The notes below the pieces were generated by a model. The model did no database searches. It worked only from the letters and a program-made list of their open reading frames with translations, and was not told the DNA's origin. Source: an uncultured Clostridia bacterium (lineage in GTDB: Bacteria; Bacillota; Clostridia; Christensenellales; Aristaeellaceae). Taken from it: DNA of 17,476 nucleotides. Below are positions 14,451 through 17,476 of the stretch, in pieces. The stretch's first letter is position 1. Each line of letters opens with the position of its first letter. The stretch lies in assembly GCA_934647145.1 (NCBI GenBank), contig CAKUFB010000029.1, forward strand, positions 1-17,476, written 5' to 3'. Made by a program: the position numbers and the translations under genes.

Positions 14451-14591
14451 CTGTACCGGAGGATTATTGAGCGGTTACTTTGCGTTTGATGGAAGCTCTC
14501 TCTTGGGTTCGGGGAGTTGCTTTAATGCCGAAAGCGCAAAATGCCGAACTACAGCCAGATTTTCGGGAGCATGGTCTGTTCTGATGCAGGA

Positions 14592-14635
14592 ATGGTCTTC
14601 ATTGAACGATACATCCAAACAATAATGAAGACCAT
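14592..14635. repeat. 12-bp inverted repeat near the recombinase fragment
   Basis: ATGGTCTTCATT and AATGAAGACCAT, perfect, 20 bp apart. The right arm overlaps the start of the recombinase fragment (ATGAAGACCATCGAC). In 14451-14624 I see no other recognisable feature. Confidence 0.6.
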
Positions 14636-15196
14636 CGACATGGTGATCACGAAGTCAGTCTCACGCTTTGCCCGCAATACAGTGACATCGCTGGAAACCG
14701 TGAGAGAACTGAAACTGCTGGGCGTTGATGTTTATTTTTAGGAGCAGAAGATTCACAGCATGAGCGGGGATCGGCTGTCAGCGATTGTGAGGAGCTCGCG
14801 GCAACCTTGGAAGATACCTCTTCGCTGGATCGGGAGATCACGGACACGGAGGCGGAGATAAACACAGTGGTGGAACTGAATCGCAGACTCGTCCGCGAAC
14901 AGGCTATTACCGGCATGAACACGAAAGAATTTGATGAACGGGCAGAGGCTCTAAACGAACGTTACAAGGCTGCCGACGAAAAACTCTCCCGGCTAAATGC
15001 TGAACGTGAGGATCACCTGACCAGAGGGAAGAGCATCCGGCGGTTTCTTTCCGCGCTTGACGGACAGCCACAGAATCTCGAAGCCTGGGATGAACAGGCA
15101 TGGAACCTGCTGGTATCGCAGGTGACAATCCGAAACGACGGCAGCACAGAATTCGTATTCAGAGGAGAAATCACAATCACGGTCAGAGCGAAATGA
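14625..15196 (+). pseudogene. Large serine recombinase, internally deleted and interrupted
   Basis: Part 1 (14625-14780) is the middle of the catalytic domain: IDMVITKSVSRFARNTVT, with the SRFxRN arginines, then ETVRELKLLGVDVYF. An in-frame TAG at 14739-14741 stands where relatives have Glu, and the match continues as EQKIHSMSGD. The N-terminal 50-60 residues with the catalytic serine are not present. Part 2 (about 14780-15196), in another frame, is the C-terminal coiled-coil region: EELAATLEDTSSLDREI, then a helical stretch and WNLLVSQVTIRNDGSTEFVF to a TGA stop. Several hundred residues between the parts, including the recombinase and zinc-ribbon domains, are missing. Such enzymes move integrative elements; this one is dead. 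Confidence 0.8.
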
Positions 15197-15216
15197 AGCT
15201 CTGGCCGTGATTTTTT
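15175..15216 (+). terminator. Strong intrinsic terminator at the recombinase end
   Basis: AATCACGGTCAGAGC pairs with GCTCTGGCCGTGATT (15 bp, one G-T pair) around an 8-nt loop that contains the TGA stop, followed by six Ts (15211-15216). Confidence 0.92.
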
Positions 15217-15268
15217 CAGGCAGCCTGGCGCCGCCATTTTTTCATTCGCTGAAGTTCATTTTCTTCAA

Positions 15269-15466
15269 TAAGCAAACGCTGAAAACCAATGCGCAAACGG
15301 TAAAATCAATAAGCAAACGGAACTGGGCATAAGCAAACGGAACACACTATACGCAAACGCAACTCGGCAATACGCAAACGCAAAACCCTGTTCCGTTTGC
15401 GTATACCACCTTGAGAACGATTTTCAGCCCCGTGGAGGAGAGAAAAGGCGGGCATACGCAAACGCT
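15269..15466. repeat. Iteron-like array of GCAAACG repeats
   Basis: The core GCAAACG, within ATAMGCAAACGSAA, occurs in direct orientation at 15272, 15293, 15313, 15333, 15353 and 15374, at spacings of 21, 20, 20, 20 and 21 bp. One copy is inverted at 15394-15400 and one more direct copy lies at 15458. Two subtypes are visible: ATAAGCAAACGG (copies 3 and 4) and ATACGCAAACGC (copies 5 and 6). Copies 6 and 7 form an 11-bp inverted repeat (15370-15380, 15394-15404). No gene is seen in 15217-15550. Confidence 0.85.
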
Positions 15467-15473
15467 AAAAATG

Positions 15474-15495
15474 AAAAAACCCCCTGAAATCAGGG
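15474..15495 (-). terminator. Second terminator downstream of tRNA-Ala
   Basis: On the minus strand CCCTG-ATTT-CAGGG is followed by GGTTTTTT. A short stem that acts as backup to the terminator at 15505-15546. Confidence 0.6.
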
Positions 15496-15504
15496 AGAAA
15501 AACC

Positions 15505-15546
15505 AAAAAAGTCACAACCCTAATCTCGTATCAAGATTAGGGTTGT
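15505..15546 (-). terminator. Main terminator of tRNA-Ala
   Basis: On the minus strand ACAACCCTAATCT pairs perfectly with AGATTAGGGTTGT around a 7-nt loop; GAC and six Ts follow. It begins 4 nt after the CCA end of the tRNA. Confidence 0.9.
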
Positions 15547-15550
15547 TCTG

Positions 15551-15626
15551 TGGTGGAGCATAGGGGATTCGAACCCCTGACCTCAACGATGCGAACGTTG
15601 CGCGCTACCAACTGTGCTAATGCCCC
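15551..15626 (-). tRNA. tRNA-Ala (anticodon CGC)
   Basis: A 76-nt tRNA with encoded CCA. The acceptor stem GGGGCAT/ATGCTCC contains the G3-U70 pair that identifies alanine tRNAs. The anticodon arm is CAACG-TTCGCAT-CGTTG, giving anticodon CGC for GCG codons, in keeping with the GC-rich coding. The T arm is CAGGGGTTCGAATCCCCT. It has its own promoter and tandem terminators and so is a single-tRNA unit. It lies next to the recombinase and IS debris, but I see no second copy of its 3' end that would mark an integration site. Confidence 0.97.
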
Positions 15627-15635
15627 ATGATGCCT

Positions 15636-15656
15636 GAGGAAAACGCTTTTTTCCTC
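15636..15656. repeat. Small hairpin between the tRNA promoter and the tRNA
   Basis: GAGGAAAA and TTTTCCTC with a 5-nt loop, in the precursor leader of tRNA-Ala. It may mark the processing region. Confidence 0.35.
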
Positions 15657-15667
15657 GCGACTTATTT

Positions 15668-15696
15668 AGTATACTACGGAAGGGAAGGATTGTCAA
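15668..15696 (-). promoter_or_regulatory. Promoter of tRNA-Ala
   Basis: On the minus strand TTGACA (15691-15696), 17-bp spacer, TATACT (15668-15673). Start expected near 15661, about 35 nt before the mature tRNA. Confidence 0.9.
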
Positions 15697-15782
15697 GTAC
15701 TTTTTTGCCGGCAGGCGAAAAAAGTTGAGGCTCCGGCTTGCGATACCGAGCAGGGCCGGGTGAAGGGGCGAATTCTCCGTCG

Positions 15783-15827
15783 GTTTCGCTGAGGATTGAG
15801 CGAAACATCCCGCCGAAGCGTTCGGCG
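15783..15827. promoter_or_regulatory. Two adjacent palindromes upstream of the GH42 gene
   Basis: GTTTCGCT-8 nt-AGCGAAAC (15783-15806) and CGCCGAA-GCG-TTCGGCG (15811-15827), both perfect, ending about 80 bp before the GH42 promoter. Candidate operator sites. The rest of 15697-15906 shows an imperfect hairpin of ACTTTTTT/AAAAAAGT arms at 15699-15728 and no gene. Confidence 0.4.
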
Positions 15828-15906
15828 TTCCTTCTGTGCGGGCGCTGATCGATATGGCTGCGGAGCGTTTCGCGCGCACTACGTCCGGAAGCTGTGACAG
15901 TTTTAG

Positions 15907-15935
15907 TTGATTTTCCATTCCGCAAATGGTATAAT
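15907..15935 (+). promoter_or_regulatory. Promoter of the GH42-like gene
   Basis: TTGATT (15907-15912), 17-bp spacer, TATAAT (15930-15935). Start expected near 15942, about 29 nt before the ATG, with AGGAGG between. Confidence 0.85.
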
Positions 15936-15970
15936 CCTGCCAACGACATTTCGTCAGGAGGGAACCCGCC

Positions 15971-17476
15971 ATGTACAGCATGAAAAACGGCATACTCTAC
16001 GAAAACGGAAGGCCGGTCTTCTGCGTCGGTCTGTCCTATTATCCGTCCTATCACGAGCGCAAGGTGCCCGTGCCGGAGGACGGCGACCGCGTGGGCGAAA
16101 TGAAGAAGGACCTTCGCCGCATGAAGGAGGCCGGCTTCAACCTGGTGCGCGCCGCGTCCATCGGCGACGTGAGGCGCGTGAACGGCGAAGTGGAGATCCA
16201 CACTGAGTTCATCGAGCGGCTGCTGGACGAGGCCGATCGGGTGGACATCGCCAGCATGATGCGCCTGCAGGGATACTCGATGAACCTGTCCGGCTATGAC
16301 GACTTCTATATGATCAATTCCAGGGGCGAGCAGATGGACAAAACCCGCTGGTACGACTTCCTGCAGAACTCCATGTACCATCCGGGCATCCTGCGCGACA
16401 ACGACGACGGCACCCGCGCGCTGGCGGCGCTGTACGCGAAGCACCCGAACCTGGTGTCCTTCCAGACCTACAACGAGCCGCACTACCCCTCAAGCGGCGT
16501 CTTCGACTATCACCCCGCCACCATCGCGTCCTACCGGAGGTGGCTGGTGGACAGGGGTCTGATGAGCGAGGAGCTGGCGCGGAGCTATGAGCCGCCGCGC
16601 GCCCGCCCCGGCAAGGACGAGGATATTTCGCCCTGGGTCAACTGGCGGCTGTTCTCGATTGAGACGCTGAGCGGCTTTCTGAACCACTCCGCCGACGTGG
16701 CCAAGGCCGTCGACCCCGGCAAGGAGTCGCTCACCTGCCTGACCACCGACCCCACGCTGGTCAGCAACGCCTCCCGGTGCGTGAGCTACTTCGACAACGC
16801 CAAAGGCATGGACACCGTGGGCATCACGCACTACATCAACACCTGCGGCGCGCCCTACTTCCACGCCTGCCTGGTGCTGGACAACGCCGAGTCCGCGGCC
16901 GCCGCGCAGGGCAAGCACTGCTGGCTGATCGAGTATGACGCGCGCACGGACATCCCGCTCAAAAAGCTCTACGAGGAGACCTACATGGCCGTCGGCGCGG
17001 GCCTGAAGGGCATCATGTACTATCAGTGGCGCGGGGATTACGTCTTCCCGGACAGCCCCGAGGGCAACGGCTTCGGCTTCATCAACTATGACGGCACGCC
17101 CACCGAGCACTATGAGGAAAAGCTCGACATGGTGCGCCTGCTCAACAGGCTGTCCGACTACATCGTGGGCGCGGAAAAGGCGCGCTGCGGCGCGGCGGTG
17201 CTCTACTCCAAGCATGCCTTCTGCGCCGCCGACGCGCTGGACAACGGCGAGAATACCGAGCGCAATCGCTTCCTCGACCAGTACAGGGCGGTCTATCAGG
17301 CGCTGCGGCAGGAGGGAATCACCGTCGATCTGGTGGAGAGCGACCTGCTCCGGGAGAACGCGCTGGGCGTGCGCGCGCTGTACGTGCCCGAGTATCCGCT
17401 GCTTTCCGAAGAGGAAAAGGCCGATCTCGAGGCCTTCCGCGCGCAGGGCGGCAGGGTGTTCCTGTGCGAGGGCGCG
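15971..17476 (+). CDS. GH42-like beta-galactosidase-family hydrolase, partial (runs off the right edge)
   Basis: The reading frame is open from ATG 15971 to the end of the window: 502 codons, no stop. The N-terminal part is a clan GH-A barrel. VGLSYYPSYH and MKKDLRRMKEAGFNLVRAA resemble the first strands of GH42 enzymes. QTYNEPHYP gives acid/base E169 and CWLIEYDART gives nucleophile E321. YYQWRGDY fits the last barrel strand. From about residue 410 a second domain (AAVLYSKHAF ... EEKADLEAFRAQGGRVFL) resembles the GH42 amidotransferase-like trimerisation domain. No signal peptide, so cytoplasmic. AGGAGG lies upstream. It probably releases galactose or a similar sugar from short oligosaccharides. 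Related GH-A families cannot be excluded. The C-terminal part is missing. Confidence 0.85.
   Translation, partial: MYSMKNGILYENGRPVFCVGLSYYPSYHERKVPVPEDGDRVGEMKKDLRRMKEAGFNLVRAASIGDVRRVNGEVEIHTEFIERLLDEADRVDIASMMRLQGYSMNLSGYDDFYMINSRGEQMDKTRWYDFLQNSMYHPGILRDNDDGTRALAALYAKHPNLVSFQTYNEPHYPSSGVFDYHPATIASYRRWLVDRGLMSEELARSYEPPRARPGKDEDISPWVNWRLFSIETLSGFLNHSADVAKAVDPGKESLTCLTTDPTLVSNASRCVSYFDNAKGMDTVGITHYINTCGAPYFHACLVLDNAESAAAAQGKHCWLIEYDARTDIPLKKLYEETYMAVGAGLKGIMYYQWRGDYVFPDSPEGNGFGFINYDGTPTEHYEEKLDMVRLLNRLSDYIVGAEKARCGAAVLYSKHAFCAADALDNGENTERNRFLDQYRAVYQALRQEGITVDLVESDLLRENALGVRALYVPEYPLLSEEEKADLEAFRAQGGRVFLCEGA

Noticed and set aside
15269..15466. CRISPR array
   Set aside because: The repeated core is only about 7-12 bp and the period 20-21 bp, too short for CRISPR repeats and spacers, one copy is inverted, and no cas genes are present.
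15551..15626. tRNA-Ala as attachment site of the dead element
   Set aside because: No direct repeat of the tRNA 3' end was found in the window, and the large serine recombinases of this type usually do not target tRNA ends.
16490..17215. Minus-strand open frame opposite the GH42-like gene
   Set aside because: The plus strand frame is open over 502 codons with both catalytic glutamates; the minus frame has no motifs and no ribosome site.

Overview
The window reads as a GC-rich member of the Bacillota (class Clostridia), probably a gut commensal. The evidence is AGGAGG ribosome-binding sites in front of almost every gene, promoters of the TTGACA-17-TATAAT type, LplB/YtcP-type sugar permeases and Clostridia-style serine-recombinase debris. 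The taxonomic call is inference. Both solute-binding proteins lack a lipobox cysteine.

Layout, left to right. (1) 1-447 is non-coding and packed with structured repeats. (2) 448-6563 on the minus strand is an oligopeptide-type ABC transporter operon (binding protein, two permeases, one polypeptide with two ATPase domains) behind a consensus promoter at 6654-6682. (3) 6886-7290 on the plus strand is a small membrane protein with its own promoter and terminator. (4) 12410 down to 7367 on the minus strand is a carbohydrate operon: binding protein, LplB-type permease, YtcP-type permease and a cytoplasmic GH13-family enzyme. (5) Divergent from it at 12838-13737 is a PfkB/ribokinase-family sugar kinase. 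The region between them holds two minus-strand promoters, three direct repeats that look like activator sites, and a 13+13 bp palindrome. (6) 13738-15500 is a gene graveyard. It holds a second cluster of the same structured repeats, a frameshifted IS66 transposase tail, pieces of a large serine recombinase, several intact intrinsic terminators and an iteron-like array of GCAAACG repeats with a 20-21 bp period. (7) tRNA-Ala(CGC) lies at 15551-15626 on the minus strand, with its own promoter and tandem terminators. (8) A GH42-like beta-galactosidase-family gene starts at 15971 and runs off the right edge.

Functionally, the sugar importer, the GH13 enzyme, the kinase and the GH42 enzyme fit an uptake-and-degradation locus: import an oligosaccharide, cleave it in the cytoplasm, phosphorylate the sugar. 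The importer has no ATPase gene here, as is usual for LplB/YtcP systems that share a common MsmX-like ATPase. No transcription regulator is encoded in the window.

The most unusual feature is a modular repeat seen at both 1-445 and about 13942-14051. A hairpin with 12-bp arms and a constant 11-nt loop (TYCAATYTATG) is followed after 14-15 nt by one or two 30-nt units, each a constant leader plus a tight palindrome. The stem sequences change between copies while pairing and spacing are kept, which points to selection for a folded RNA or single-stranded DNA.
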